A stretch of DNA of 8,134 bases. Origin: Lachnospiraceae bacterium UBA4317. GTDB taxonomy: Bacteria; Bacillota_A; Clostridia; Lachnospirales; Lachnospiraceae. The notes under the pieces were generated by a model. It did no database searches. It saw only the letters and a list, made by a program, of their open reading frames with translations, and was not told where the DNA came from. The position numbers were made by a program, and so were the translations under genes. Below, piece by piece: positions 1 to 6,367 of the stretch (its first letter is position 1; each line of letters starts with the position of its first letter). The stretch is from assembly GCA_002394525.1 (NCBI GenBank), contig DGUF01000048.1, positions 295 through 8,428 on the forward strand. Direction: 5' to 3'.

Positions 1-1010
1 TCATCATCATGGATGAGCCCACGGCCGCGATCACGGACCGCGAGGTCGAGCTGCTGTTCGGACATATCCGCAGGCTCAAGGAGCAGGGAGTCGCCATCAT
101 TTATATTTCCCACCGCATGGATGAGATCTTTGCCATCTGTGACCGGATCAGTGTCTACCGGGACGGCCAGTACATCGGCTCGGGAGATACCAAAGACCTG
201 GATGAGCCGCAGCTGATCAAGATGATGGTCGGCCGTGAGATCACCGACGTCTTCCCCAAGGCGGAGGCCGAGATCGGTGAGACCGTCTTCGAGGCGAAGA
301 ACATCGTGCGCGCCGACAACAAGGTCAAGGGAGTCAGCATCTCCGTTCGCAAGGGAGAGATCCTGGGGATCGGCGGTCTGGTCGGAGCGGGCCGGAGCGA
401 GCTGGTCGAGGGGATCTTCGGCATGCACGGGCTGGCGCAGGGCGAGATCTTTGTCAAGGGGAAAAAGGTCCACGTCCGCTCTCCCAAGGATATCATCAAA
501 GAGGGTGTCGCCCTCGTAACGGAGGACCGCAAGGTCACGGGCCTGAACCTGCGGGGGACGGTCAATGACAACATCGCCATGGTCGCCATCAAGAAGCTCC
601 TGGAAAACGGCCTCTACAGCCGCAAAAAGGCGTTGGCGGCCTCGAAGGAATATATTGAAAAGCTGAAGATCAAGACTCCTTCCGGAGACCAGATCGTAGG
701 AAACCTCTCGGGCGGAAATCAGCAGAAGGTCGTCATCGGCAAGTGGCTGCTCAACGACCCCGACATCATCATCCTGGATGAGCCCACGCGCGGCATCGAC
801 GTCGGCGCCAAGAGGGACATCTACCTGCTCATCGGAACTCTGGTCCAGCAGGGCAAGGCCGTCATCATGATCTCCTCGGAGATCCCGGAGCTCATGGGCG
901 TTTGCGACAGGATCGCGGTCATGTCCGAGGGACGTCTGTCCGGCGAGCTGACCAGAGACCAGTTCTCTCAGGAAAAGATCATGGAGCTGGCCTCCAAAAT
1001 CGAGGTCTGA
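1..1010 (+). CDS. Sugar ABC transporter ATP-binding protein, RbsA/MglA type (5'-truncated by window)
   Basis: Energises import of a small carbohydrate through the membrane permease encoded next, on the cytoplasmic face. The reading frame is open to the window edge (first whole codon at 3), and the first residues, IIMDEPTAAI, are the Walker B of the first nucleotide-binding domain, so roughly the first 150 residues are missing. The H-loop of domain 1 follows (YISHRMDEIF). Domain 2 has the arginine-containing Walker A typical of this family (GLVGAGRSEL, no lysine), an intact signature NLSGGNQQK near 702-728, Walker B IIILDEPTRGID, and a degenerate H-loop (ISSEIPE). One working and one altered site is normal for CUT2 importers with two fused ATPase domains. 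The next gene, a matching permease, starts 154 bp on. The substrate cannot be told from this fragment; ribose, galactose, xylose and inositol importers all look like this. The Met codon at 9 is internal, not a start. Confidence 0.96.
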   Translation, partial: IIMDEPTAAITDREVELLFGHIRRLKEQGVAIIYISHRMDEIFAICDRISVYRDGQYIGSGDTKDLDEPQLIKMMVGREITDVFPKAEAEIGETVFEAKNIVRADNKVKGVSISVRKGEILGIGGLVGAGRSELVEGIFGMHGLAQGEIFVKGKKVHVRSPKDIIKEGVALVTEDRKVTGLNLRGTVNDNIAMVAIKKLLENGLYSRKKALAASKEYIEKLKIKTPSGDQIVGNLSGGNQQKVVIGKWLLNDPDIIILDEPTRGIDVGAKRDIYLLIGTLVQQGKAVIMISSEIPELMGVCDRIAVMSEGRLSGELTRDQFSQEKIMELASKIEV

Positions 1011-1035
1011 CGATCCGGGTCTGATGATTTATGTT

Positions 1036-1139
1036 TGCGGCGCGGGATCATGGCCGCAGGTATCAGAAAAATAAGAAGGGTCAGAAAGAAGCTGACCGTC
1101 TGGAGAATAAAGGAAAGAAAAACAGCCGGAGGATCCGGC
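1036..1139 (+). other. Small intercistronic hairpins between ATPase and permease
   Basis: The 154-bp gap between ATPase and permease holds three short inverted repeats. TGCGGC at 1036-1041 pairs with GCCGCA at 1053-1058. GGTCAG at 1079-1084 pairs with CTGACC at 1092-1097 around a 7-nt loop. GCCGGA at 1125-1130 pairs with TCCGGC at 1134-1139 around a 3-nt loop. None has a T-tract, so they are not obvious terminators. They could slow nucleases or tune relative expression, but stems of 6 bp are weak and some may be chance in GC-rich DNA. Confidence 0.35.
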
Positions 1140-1164
1140 GGTCTGAAATAAGGGAGGAGCAGAG

Positions 1165-2112
1165 ATGAAACAGAGCAAGGGCGCAAAGGCGCTGATCAGC
1201 GAATACTTCATTTTTGTAATTTTTATTGTCATTGTCATCGGGCTTACGGCACTCAAGCCCAGCTTTATCACACCCAGCAACCTGGTCAACATCCTCAAGC
1301 AGGCATCGATCAACGGGATCCTGGCCTTTGGTATGATGTTCGTCATCATTTCCGGCGGATTTGATATGTCCGTCGGCTCCACGGTCGCTTTTTCCGGAAT
1401 CCTGGCGGCCATGCTGGGACAGGGCAACAACCCCCTGATCCTGGCCCTGATCGTGGCCCTGATCGCGGGCCTGGGCGTGGGCATCGTCAACGGCGTCGGC
1501 GTCGCGGTCGGCGACCTGCCGCCCTTTATCATGACCCTGGGCACCATGACCGCAGTGCGCGGCCTGGCCCTGCTGGTCTCCAACGGCAAGCCCGTCATCG
1601 GCATGAGTGAGGCCTACAAGGCGATCGCCGCGGGCTCCATCGCCGGAATTCCCATGCTGGCCATTTTCCTGGTCATCGTCATCATCATCTGCTCCTTTGT
1701 CCTGGCCAAGACCGTCTACGGACGCAGGGTCTATGCCTGCGGCGGCAACCTGCAGGCGGCCAGAGTCGCAGGCATCAACACGACCATGATCCGCATCTCC
1801 ACTTTCGCGATCGCGGGTCTCCTCGCCGGCCTGTCCGGCTTCCTCATGACCTCCCGCGTGACGATCGGCCAGCCGACCGCGGCGGAGAGCTATGAGATGG
1901 ATGCCATCACGGCCTGCGTCGTCGGCGGCGTCTCCATGACCGGCGGTGTCGGCAAGCCTTGGGGCGTTGTCGTCGGCACCCTGCTGATCACAGTCATCGC
2001 CAACGGCCTGGATATCCTGGGCGTCTCCTCCCACTGGCAGAAGATCGTCAAGGGCATCATCATCGTCCTCGCCGTCCTCATCGACGTCAAGGGCAAGGGT
2101 AAGAAGGATTGA
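1165..2112 (+). CDS. Sugar ABC transporter permease, RbsC-like (BPD_transp_2 family)
   Basis: Inner-membrane channel subunit that pairs with the ATPase upstream and the binding protein downstream. The protein has 315 residues, the usual length for RbsC/XylH-type permeases. Hydrophobic segments lie near residues 13-30, 50-84 (two passes), 90-110, 120-139, 160-182, 209-229, 264-283 and 294-308. Family features include the ISGGFDMSVGS stretch (63-72), LPPFIMTLGTMTAVRGLAL (118-136) and the cytoplasmic loop YGRRVYACGGNLQAARVAGI (185-204), which resembles the GGN..AAR.SGI loop of the family. The start ATG follows an AGGGAGGAG ribosome binding site at 1151-1159 with 5-nt spacing. The C-terminus is lysine rich (KGKGKKD). 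The stop codon at 2110-2112 lies inside the first unit of the 7-bp repeat array. Substrate is unknown. Confidence 0.96.
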   Translation: MKQSKGAKALISEYFIFVIFIVIVIGLTALKPSFITPSNLVNILKQASINGILAFGMMFVIISGGFDMSVGSTVAFSGILAAMLGQGNNPLILALIVALIAGLGVGIVNGVGVAVGDLPPFIMTLGTMTAVRGLALLVSNGKPVIGMSEAYKAIAAGSIAGIPMLAIFLVIVIIICSFVLAKTVYGRRVYACGGNLQAARVAGINTTMIRISTFAIAGLLAGLSGFLMTSRVTIGQPTAAESYEMDAITACVVGGVSMTGGVGKPWGVVVGTLLITVIANGLDILGVSSHWQKIVKGIIIVLAVLIDVKGKGKKD

Positions 2113-2248
2113 GCTGTTAGCTGTGAGCTGTTAGCTATTAGCTATTAGCTGTTAGCTGTTAGTTGTTAGCTTATAACCACATATTTCCAGTTACTAAGCT
2201 AAAAGCTAATAGCTAAAGGCTAATAGCTAAAGGCTAAAAGCTAAAAGC
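2111..2248 (+). repeat. Inverted array of 7-bp repeats forming a ~54-bp imperfect hairpin
   Basis: The left arm has nine heptads in register (2111-2173), mostly TAGCTGT or TAGCTAT, with GAGCTGT and TAGTTGT variants. The right arm (about 2193-2248) has seven to eight heptads of the complementary type (TAAAAGC, TAATAGC, TAAAGGC). Pairing position i with 4368-i aligns 2120-2173 with 2195-2248 across a 21-nt loop: 54 positions, of which 44 are Watson-Crick, 4 are G-T and 6 are mismatched, the mismatches mostly at multiples of seven. The array is AT rich in a GC-rich region and its first unit contains the permease stop codon. It has no T-tract, so it is not a standard terminator. It may stabilise or process the mRNA between permease and binding protein, or be a mobile repeat; function is not shown by sequence. 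Confidence 0.9.
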
Positions 2249-2300
2249 CAAAAAGTCCCCCAATGGTAACAATAAACATTCACATACAACATAATGCAAC

Positions 2301-2307
2301 AAGGAGG
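2301..2307 (+). promoter_or_regulatory. Ribosome binding site deciding the binding-protein start
   Basis: AAGGAGG ends 7 nt before ATG 2315. An in-frame ATG at 2294 lies upstream of this site and would translate through it (MQQGGTV before MKKKL), so 2315 is the better start. It also gives a clean lipoprotein signal peptide. Confidence 0.85.
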
Positions 2308-2314
2308 AACAGTT

Positions 2315-3301
2315 ATGAAAAAGAAACTTATGGCCATCCTTATGGCCGGTGTTCTGTCCGCAGGTCTCCTGGCAGGCTGCGGCGGTTCATCCTCAAGCGG
2401 CAGTGCGGCGGCTCCCGCAGCCTCCACTGGTGAGGCGGCTGCTCCGGCTGCGGACGGCGCGATCAAGATCGCTCTGATCCAGCAGCACCAGACCAACGCC
2501 TTCCAGATCGGCGTCTCCGAGGCGGCCGAGGCCAAGGCCAAGGAGCTGGGCGTTGAGCTCACGATCCTGAGCGCTGACCAGGACGCTGCAAAGCAGATCA
2601 GCCAGATCGAGCAGTGCACTTCCGAGGGCTATCAGGCCATCCTGTTTGAGCCCGTTGATCCCGACGGACTTGGCGACGCTGCACAGGCTGCTGCCGACAA
2701 GGGCGTTGTCGTGATCAATGTCATCTCCCCCTGCACAGACTGGGAGAGCCATGGAATCTCCGCTCTTTCCTGCGGTGACAACGTCACAGCCGGCGAGACC
2801 GAGATGCAGCACGTCGTAGACCTTCTGGGCGGCAAGGGCAACATCGCCATCCTGACCGGCCCCTCCGGCGATGCCGGCGGCCTGCAGAGAATGGAAGGCT
2901 ATGAGAACATCCTCAAGAACTATCCCGATGTCAAGCAGGTCGTTGAGCCCGCTGACTGCCAGTGGGACACCGCTGCAGCTCAGGGCACAGTCGAGAGCTG
3001 GCTCTCCGCTTATGACCTCAACGCCATCGTCTGCGAGAACGACGGCATGGCAGTCGGCGCAGGCAATGCCGCAGGCGCCAACAGCGGCATCATCATCACC
3101 GGCGTTGACGGCACTCCCGACGGCTTCGAGGCCATCAAGGACGGCAGGATCACCGGCACAGTTTCCCAGGACGGCGGCGCAATGGCTGCCAACGGCATCG
3201 AGGCCGCAGTCAAGCTGATCAACGGCGAGACCCTGGAGAACAACACCATCATCACGACCAATATCTGGATCGATTCTGAGAACGTCGCGGATTACGAATA
3301 A
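2315..3301 (+). CDS. Sugar-binding lipoprotein of ABC transporter, RbsB-like (Peripla_BP_4 type)
   Basis: Extracellular solute-binding protein that would deliver a sugar or sugar-like molecule to the permease. The protein has 328 residues from ATG 2315. Residues 1-22 are a lipoprotein signal: MKKK, a hydrophobic core, then lipobox LAGC with Cys22 as the predicted lipidated residue. A Ser/Ala/Gly/Pro-rich tether covers about 23-49. The mature domain begins at IKIALIQQHQTNAFQIG and shows the type I periplasmic-binding fold pattern of the RbsB group, including GYQAILFEPVDPDGL, GKGNIAILTGPSGDAGG, NAIVCENDGMAVGAGNAA and GIIITGVDGTPDGFEAIKDG. The two-lobe hinge pattern and length fit the family. 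It is third after ATPase and permease, separated by the heptad hairpin, which may allow a different expression level. It uses more GCT and GTT codons than its neighbours, perhaps from high expression. The ligand is not predictable from sequence alone. Confidence 0.95.
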   Translation: MKKKLMAILMAGVLSAGLLAGCGGSSSSGSAAAPAASTGEAAAPAADGAIKIALIQQHQTNAFQIGVSEAAEAKAKELGVELTILSADQDAAKQISQIEQCTSEGYQAILFEPVDPDGLGDAAQAAADKGVVVINVISPCTDWESHGISALSCGDNVTAGETEMQHVVDLLGGKGNIAILTGPSGDAGGLQRMEGYENILKNYPDVKQVVEPADCQWDTAAAQGTVESWLSAYDLNAIVCENDGMAVGAGNAAGANSGIIITGVDGTPDGFEAIKDGRITGTVSQDGGAMAANGIEAAVKLINGETLENNTIITTNIWIDSENVADYE

Positions 3302-3356
3302 GACAGGGCGGCGATCCAAAGGGATGTATTTGAAAAACAGAACCGGAAGGAAGCTT

Positions 3357-3384
3357 TTGTCCCCGACGACATTTGATGTATAAT
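3357..3384 (+). promoter_or_regulatory. Candidate sigma-70 type promoter
   Basis: TTGTCC at 3357-3362 and a perfect TATAAT at 3379-3384 are 16 bp apart, predicting a transcript start near 3391. An 11-bp odd palindrome, TCCGGTCCGGA (3395-3405), sits just past that point and could be an operator. The transcript would meet the 16-bp hairpin at 3414-3451 almost at once. The promoter could serve the regulator genes downstream or only a short RNA. The -35 match is modest and no upstream element is seen. The 55 bp between the binding-protein stop and this site show nothing else. Confidence 0.4.
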
Positions 3385-3413
3385 GGAGACAGTTTCCGGT
3401 CCGGAGCTCTAAG

Positions 3414-3451
3414 AGAAGGGAGCTGCCGCTAAGATGCGGCAGCTCCCTTCT
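3414..3451 (+). terminator. Strong hairpin, likely terminator or attenuator
   Basis: A 16-bp uninterrupted stem: AGAAGGGAGCTGCCGC at 3414-3429 pairs with 3436-3451 around the loop TAAGAT. The stem is GC rich. The + strand is followed by TGTGAGTTAA rather than a T-tract, so termination may be weak or act on either strand. It sits 113 bp after the binding-protein gene and is the best candidate for the end of the transporter transcript. Because a promoter-like sequence lies just upstream, it could also be an attenuator of the regulator genes. Confidence 0.6.
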
Positions 3452-3503
3452 GTGAGTTAATGGGCCGGGCGGACCTTTCTCACCGGCACGCTCCATGAGA
3501 CAA

Positions 3504-3626
3504 GGAAAATTGCCCCGTGATTTTCCCGGCTCGGAAATTGAGCCGGGAAGACGTCCCCGTGACTCAAATGCCATGAGTCAGGAGAACCGTCCCCACGACT
3601 CAGTGACTCACCGTCCCCGCGACTCA
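3504..3626 (+). repeat. Intergenic GGGGACGG / GAGTCA repeat cluster (REP-like)
   Basis: Three direct copies of CGTCCCC followed by two variable bases and GACTCA occur at 3552-3566, 3588-3602 and 3612-3626; on the minus strand these read TGAGTC..GGGGACG. Inverted repeats are interleaved: TGACTCA 3560-3566 with TGAGTCA 3574-3580; TTCCCGGCTC 3523-3532 with GAGCCGGGAA 3540-3549; and an alternative stem GGAAAAT 3504-3510 with ATTTTCC 3520-3526, which shares bases with the second. The cluster fills most of the spacer before the response regulator. It resembles repeated extragenic palindromes spread by Y1-type transposases, but no transposase is in the window, so that origin is inferred. Confidence 0.7.
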
Positions 3627-3679
3627 TGGGACTCGGATGAAACAAAGAAAACCAGGCTGCGAAAAAAGGGAGGCTGTTC

Positions 3680-5263
3680 ATGCTCAGGGTCGTTCTGGCT
3701 GACGATGAAAAGAAAATCGTATATCTGCTGCAGCATCTGATCGACTGGGAGCAGATGGGCTTTGAGATCGCCGGCGTCGCCAATGACGGTCTGCAGGCCA
3801 TAGACCTGGTCTCCTCCCTGCAGCCGGACCTGCTGGTGACGGATATCCGCATGCCGGGCTGCAGCGGGCTGGACCTGATCCGGCGCGCGAAGGAGCTTTG
3901 TCCGGGGATCCACTGTATCATCATCAGCGGCTACCGCGAATTTGAGTACGCGCAGAAGGCCCTCCAGTACGGCGTGGAGGACTACCTGCTCAAGCCCCTC
4001 AAAAAGGATGAGCTGGGCAATATCCTGATGCGGCTGCGGAACCGTCTGGGCGAGGAGGAGAAGATCGAGTACCGGCGAAAAAAGACCGATGAAAAGAAGC
4101 AGGAGATTTTTCTGGCAAGGCTCCGCCGCTGTGCCCTGCGGGGCATACCTTTTTGCGGAGCGGAGGAGGCCAACGACGAATACGGGTTTTCTTTTTTGGA
4201 AGGGACTTTTTTCGCGGCGGTGATCCGGCCGGATATATCGGACGCCGGCGGGCACGCGGAGGGATACCGGATCCTCCTGCAGCATTCGCTGGATATCGTG
4301 CGCCGCCAGCTGGACAGGATCTCGTGCGAGTACGGGGCCTCGGTCTTTCGCGAGGGCGTAGCCGCCATCGTCAACTGCCCCGACTACAATGCCGTGGAGA
4401 TCAGGCAGACCCTGACCAGGATCTGCAAGGAGATCGAGCAGCAGAGAGACCTCTTCTGGGACATCAGCGCCGGCGCCTACACAGGGAGCAGAAAGGACCG
4501 TCTGGAGGACGCGGCCGACTCCATGCGGGAGGCCATCTGGCTGTGCACGGACAGACTGTGCACGGGGCAGACCGTCCGGGACGCGGACACGGAGAGGATC
4601 GACCCCGGCCGTCGCTACAAGATGGACGTCAGCCTCAAGAAAAGGTTCCAGGAGGCGGCCGAATATCTGGATGAGCAGCTCTTTGAGGATACCTTGCGGG
4701 ACAGCTTTGTGGAGCTCAGGGCCGAAAAGCCCGTGACGGGGACCATGGTCGAGGAGTGGTTCCGGGAGGTGCTCCGGGCTGGAACCTACGGCCTGGACCA
4801 GGCGGGCAAAACAGACCCCTATTTCGAGGAGGACATGCTGGAGCGCTTCTGGTACTGCAGGGATGTGGCCGAGATCAGGGAACTCCTCCTGGACGGGATC
4901 CTGGAGACCATGCAGAAGCTCCGCGACCGCAGGGAGCAGCAGGAGAGCAGGCCCATCCTGGAAGCGAAAAAATATATCCAGCAGCACTATGACCGGCCCC
5001 TGCGCCTGGAGGACGTCAGCGATGTCGTCGGCTTCAACGCCACCTATTTTTCCACGATCTTCAAAAAGGAGACCGGCCAGACCTTTGTCGATTACCTGGG
5101 CCAGATCCGGGTGGAAAAGGCCAAGGAGCTCCTGGTCAGCGGGGACTACTCCGTGATGGATATCTGCGAGCTGGTCGGCTACCGGGACCTCAAGTATTTT
5201 TCAAGGCTCTTTAAAAAAGTCGCGGGGATCAGCCCGTCCGACTACCGCAGGCTGTACAGGTAG
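3680..5263 (+). CDS. YesN-like response regulator with AraC-type DNA-binding domain
   Basis: Cytoplasmic transcription regulator, expected to be phosphorylated by the kinase encoded next. The receiver domain covers residues 1 to about 125, with the acidic pair D8/D9, phospho-acceptor D55 in LLVTDIRMPG, switch residue S83 (IIISGY) and conserved K105 (LLKPL). A long middle region, about 130-420, has no motif I can name; such connectors are usual in YesN-type proteins. Residues 428-527 form the two helix-turn-helix AraC unit, with helices near 443-463 (LEDVSDVVGFNATYFSTIFK) and 491-513 (SVMDICELVGYRDLKYFSRL), ending GISPSDYRRLYR. The 527-residue length fits the family. ATG 3680 follows AAAGGGAGG (3666-3672) with 7-nt spacing. 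Regulation of the adjacent sugar importer is the natural guess, from neighbourhood only. Confidence 0.95.
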   Translation: MLRVVLADDEKKIVYLLQHLIDWEQMGFEIAGVANDGLQAIDLVSSLQPDLLVTDIRMPGCSGLDLIRRAKELCPGIHCIIISGYREFEYAQKALQYGVEDYLLKPLKKDELGNILMRLRNRLGEEEKIEYRRKKTDEKKQEIFLARLRRCALRGIPFCGAEEANDEYGFSFLEGTFFAAVIRPDISDAGGHAEGYRILLQHSLDIVRRQLDRISCEYGASVFREGVAAIVNCPDYNAVEIRQTLTRICKEIEQQRDLFWDISAGAYTGSRKDRLEDAADSMREAIWLCTDRLCTGQTVRDADTERIDPGRRYKMDVSLKKRFQEAAEYLDEQLFEDTLRDSFVELRAEKPVTGTMVEEWFREVLRAGTYGLDQAGKTDPYFEEDMLERFWYCRDVAEIRELLLDGILETMQKLRDRREQQESRPILEAKKYIQQHYDRPLRLEDVSDVVGFNATYFSTIFKKETGQTFVDYLGQIRVEKAKELLVSGDYSVMDICELVGYRDLKYFSRLFKKVAGISPSDYRRLYR

Positions 5264-5276
5264 AGAAGCCGCGGCG

Positions 5277-5378
5277 GAGAATCTTCCGGGACGGAGAATT
5301 TTTCGGGACAGAGAATCTTTCAGGACAGAGAATCTTCCGGGACGGAGGATCTGCCGGAAATGATGATCTGCCGGGAGA
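5277..5378 (+). repeat. 17-bp tandem repeat between regulator and kinase
   Basis: Four good copies of a 17-bp unit, GAGAATCTTCCGGGACG, lie at 5277-5293, 5294-5310, 5311-5327 and 5328-5344; the first and fourth are identical. Two decayed copies follow at 5345-5361 and 5362-5378. The array starts 13 bp after the regulator stop and ends 26 bp before the preferred kinase start. Seventeen is not a multiple of three, so copy changes would break any frame read through it. The upstream in-frame ATG at 5360 falls inside a decayed copy. Confidence 0.9.
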
Positions 5379-5404
5379 ACGGGGGCAGGGAGAAGAGAGA
5401 AGAC

Positions 5405-6247
5405 ATGTGGCTCGTCACACAGTTTAAGCTGCTGCGCGCTCTGCGCAGATACAGATCTGAAAAAAATATCAAGAGTCTTCTGAAGGAGGACTGGAGCACA
5501 GACCCGGTCCTGCAGGATTTTTTCGGCGACCTGGAGAAAAAACTGTACGGGGAGGAGCAGCAGAGGCTGCAGCAGAAGCAGGCGGAATACATGGCCCTGC
5601 AGAACCAGATCAATCCCCACTTTCTCTACAACAGTCTGGAGGCCATCCGGGCGGATGCCCTGATCGCGGGCTGTGAGGACATCGCGGAGACGACGGAGGC
5701 CCTGGCGACCTTCTACCGCTATACCATCTCCAACGTCCAGAGAACGGTCACCTTTTCGGACGAGCTGGACAATGTGGAAAACTATTTTACGGTCCAGAAA
5801 TGCCGGTTCGGCGACAAGATATCCCTGGAAGTGGAGATGGAGAACGAACAGCTCCTGGAGGCCCGCATGCCCAAGCTGATCCTGCAGCCCCTGGTCGAGA
5901 ACGCCATCGTCCACGGCCTGGAGGGAAAGGTCGGGGGCGGCACGGTGCGGATCATTGTCGAAAACAGTGAGCAGACGCTTTTCCTGCGCGTCAAGGACGA
6001 CGGAGTCGGGATGACGGAGGAGGAGGTCAGCCGGCTCAACAGGGGCTTTTCAAGGGAAGAAAGCGGCCAGGCGGAGGCGGACGTGGGCCCGGAAACCCGT
6101 AAAAAGCGGGGCGGGATCGCCCTGCTCAATGTCAATAGCCGGATCCGCCTCATGTGCGGGGAGGACTACGGCCTCAGGATCTTCAGCGTCAAGGGGATCG
6201 GATCTGAGTGTTGCCTGACCCTTCCCCTGCGGTTTGAGAGAAAATGA
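5405..6247 (+). CDS. YesM-like sensor histidine kinase lacking membrane and sensor domains
   Basis: Predicted soluble histidine kinase, partner of the response regulator upstream. From ATG 5405 it has 280 residues. A short N-terminal part (1-40) leads into a charged, Gln-rich helix (about 41-66), then the His_kinase motif QNQINPHFLYNSLEAIR with phospho-acceptor H72. The HATPase domain shows the N box LILQPLVENAIVHGLEGK (N166), the G1 box VKDDGVGM (D199, G200, G202) and the G2 region RGGIALLNVNSRI (235-247). There is no hydrophobic span, HAMP or extracellular domain, whereas typical YesM proteins are about 570-600 residues with two membrane helices. The longer frame from ATG 5360 adds 15 residues encoded partly by the 17-bp repeats and also no membrane span. 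Purine-rich sequence (GGGAGAAGAGAGAAG, 5388-5402) precedes 5405. Catalytic residues look intact, so activity is likely, with the signal coming from a partner protein. Confidence 0.93.
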   Translation: MWLVTQFKLLRALRRYRSEKNIKSLLKEDWSTDPVLQDFFGDLEKKLYGEEQQRLQQKQAEYMALQNQINPHFLYNSLEAIRADALIAGCEDIAETTEALATFYRYTISNVQRTVTFSDELDNVENYFTVQKCRFGDKISLEVEMENEQLLEARMPKLILQPLVENAIVHGLEGKVGGGTVRIIVENSEQTLFLRVKDDGVGMTEEEVSRLNRGFSREESGQAEADVGPETRKKRGGIALLNVNSRIRLMCGEDYGLRIFSVKGIGSECCLTLPLRFERK

Positions 6248-6359
6248 GAACAGGCGGGTCTGTCCCCTTCAGTTTGGGAGAAAATGAGGACAAGCGGGTC
6301 TGTCCCCTTCTGTTTGGGAGGAAATGAGGACAGGCGGGTCCTTCCCCGCGGTTTGAGAG
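6221..6359 (+). repeat. 40-bp tandem array between kinase and pseudo-ATPase
   Basis: Two 40-bp units (6241-6280, 6281-6320) and a 39-bp unit (6321-6359) follow a matching half unit at 6221-6240 that lies in the kinase coding sequence. Each unit contains AAATGAG, GCGGGTC and a TTTG(G/A)GAG end; the first two also contain TCTGTCCCC, which reads GGGGACAGA on the minus strand. Short stems form in the units, such as GGACA 6288-6292 with TGTCC 6301-6305, and AGGAC 6327-6331 with GTCCT 6338-6342. The last half unit (6340-6359) resembles the kinase 3' end rather than the middle units. The array fills the whole gap between the two genes. Confidence 0.92.
6244..6327 (+). other. 27-codon ORF in the 40-bp array, start overlapping the kinase stop
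   Basis: ATG 6244 overlaps the kinase stop TGA (6245-6247) as ATGA, and the frame runs 27 codons to TGA 6325. It is made of repeat sequence and shows no protein-like features. If translated at all, it would matter as a coupling device, not a protein. It could be a chance product of the repeat. Confidence 0.2.
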
Positions 6360-6367
6360 AAAAATGA
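6284..6367 (+). other. 27-codon ORF whose stop overlaps the pseudo-ATPase start
   Basis: ATG 6284 has GGGAG 3 nt upstream. The frame runs 27 codons to TGA 6365-6367, which overlaps the pseudo-ATPase ATG 6364 as ATGA. It may couple translation of the following gene, whose own ribosome binding site is weak. Coding value is doubtful because the unit is a repeat copy. Confidence 0.25.

Noticed and set aside
1081..2034. Minus-strand open frame opposite the permease
   Set aside because: The product is Asp/Gly/Ala/His rich, as expected from the complement of a hydrophobic membrane protein gene.
2111..2248. CRISPR array
   Set aside because: Units are 7 bp with no spacers between them and the two halves are inverted.
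2266..2295. Promoter just upstream of the binding-protein gene (CATAAT at 2290-2295)
   Set aside because: No acceptable -35 box lies at the right distance, and the -10 would nearly touch the ribosome binding site.
2294..2314. Upstream ATG for the binding protein
   Set aside because: The ribosome binding site lies downstream of this ATG, and the extension would spoil a clean lipoprotein signal peptide.
2393..3574. Minus-strand open frame (393 codons) opposite the binding protein
   Set aside because: The + strand encodes a clear lipoprotein with family motifs; the antisense product is Asp/Gly/Val/Leu-rich shadow sequence without its own ribosome binding site.
3495..3740. 81-codon + strand ORF running over the start of the response regulator
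   Set aside because: It is composed of the GGGGAC/GAGTCA repeats and has no ribosome binding site; the regulator start at 3680 is well supported.
3608..4987. Long minus-strand open frame (459 codons) opposite the response regulator
   Set aside because: It is the antisense shadow of a GC-rich gene with clear receiver and AraC motifs. Its translation is low in complexity and shows no recognisable domain.
5360..5404. Upstream ATG for the kinase
   Set aside because: It lies in a decayed 17-bp repeat unit and adds 15 charged residues with no domain value. It remains possible, since GGAGG occurs 11 nt before it.
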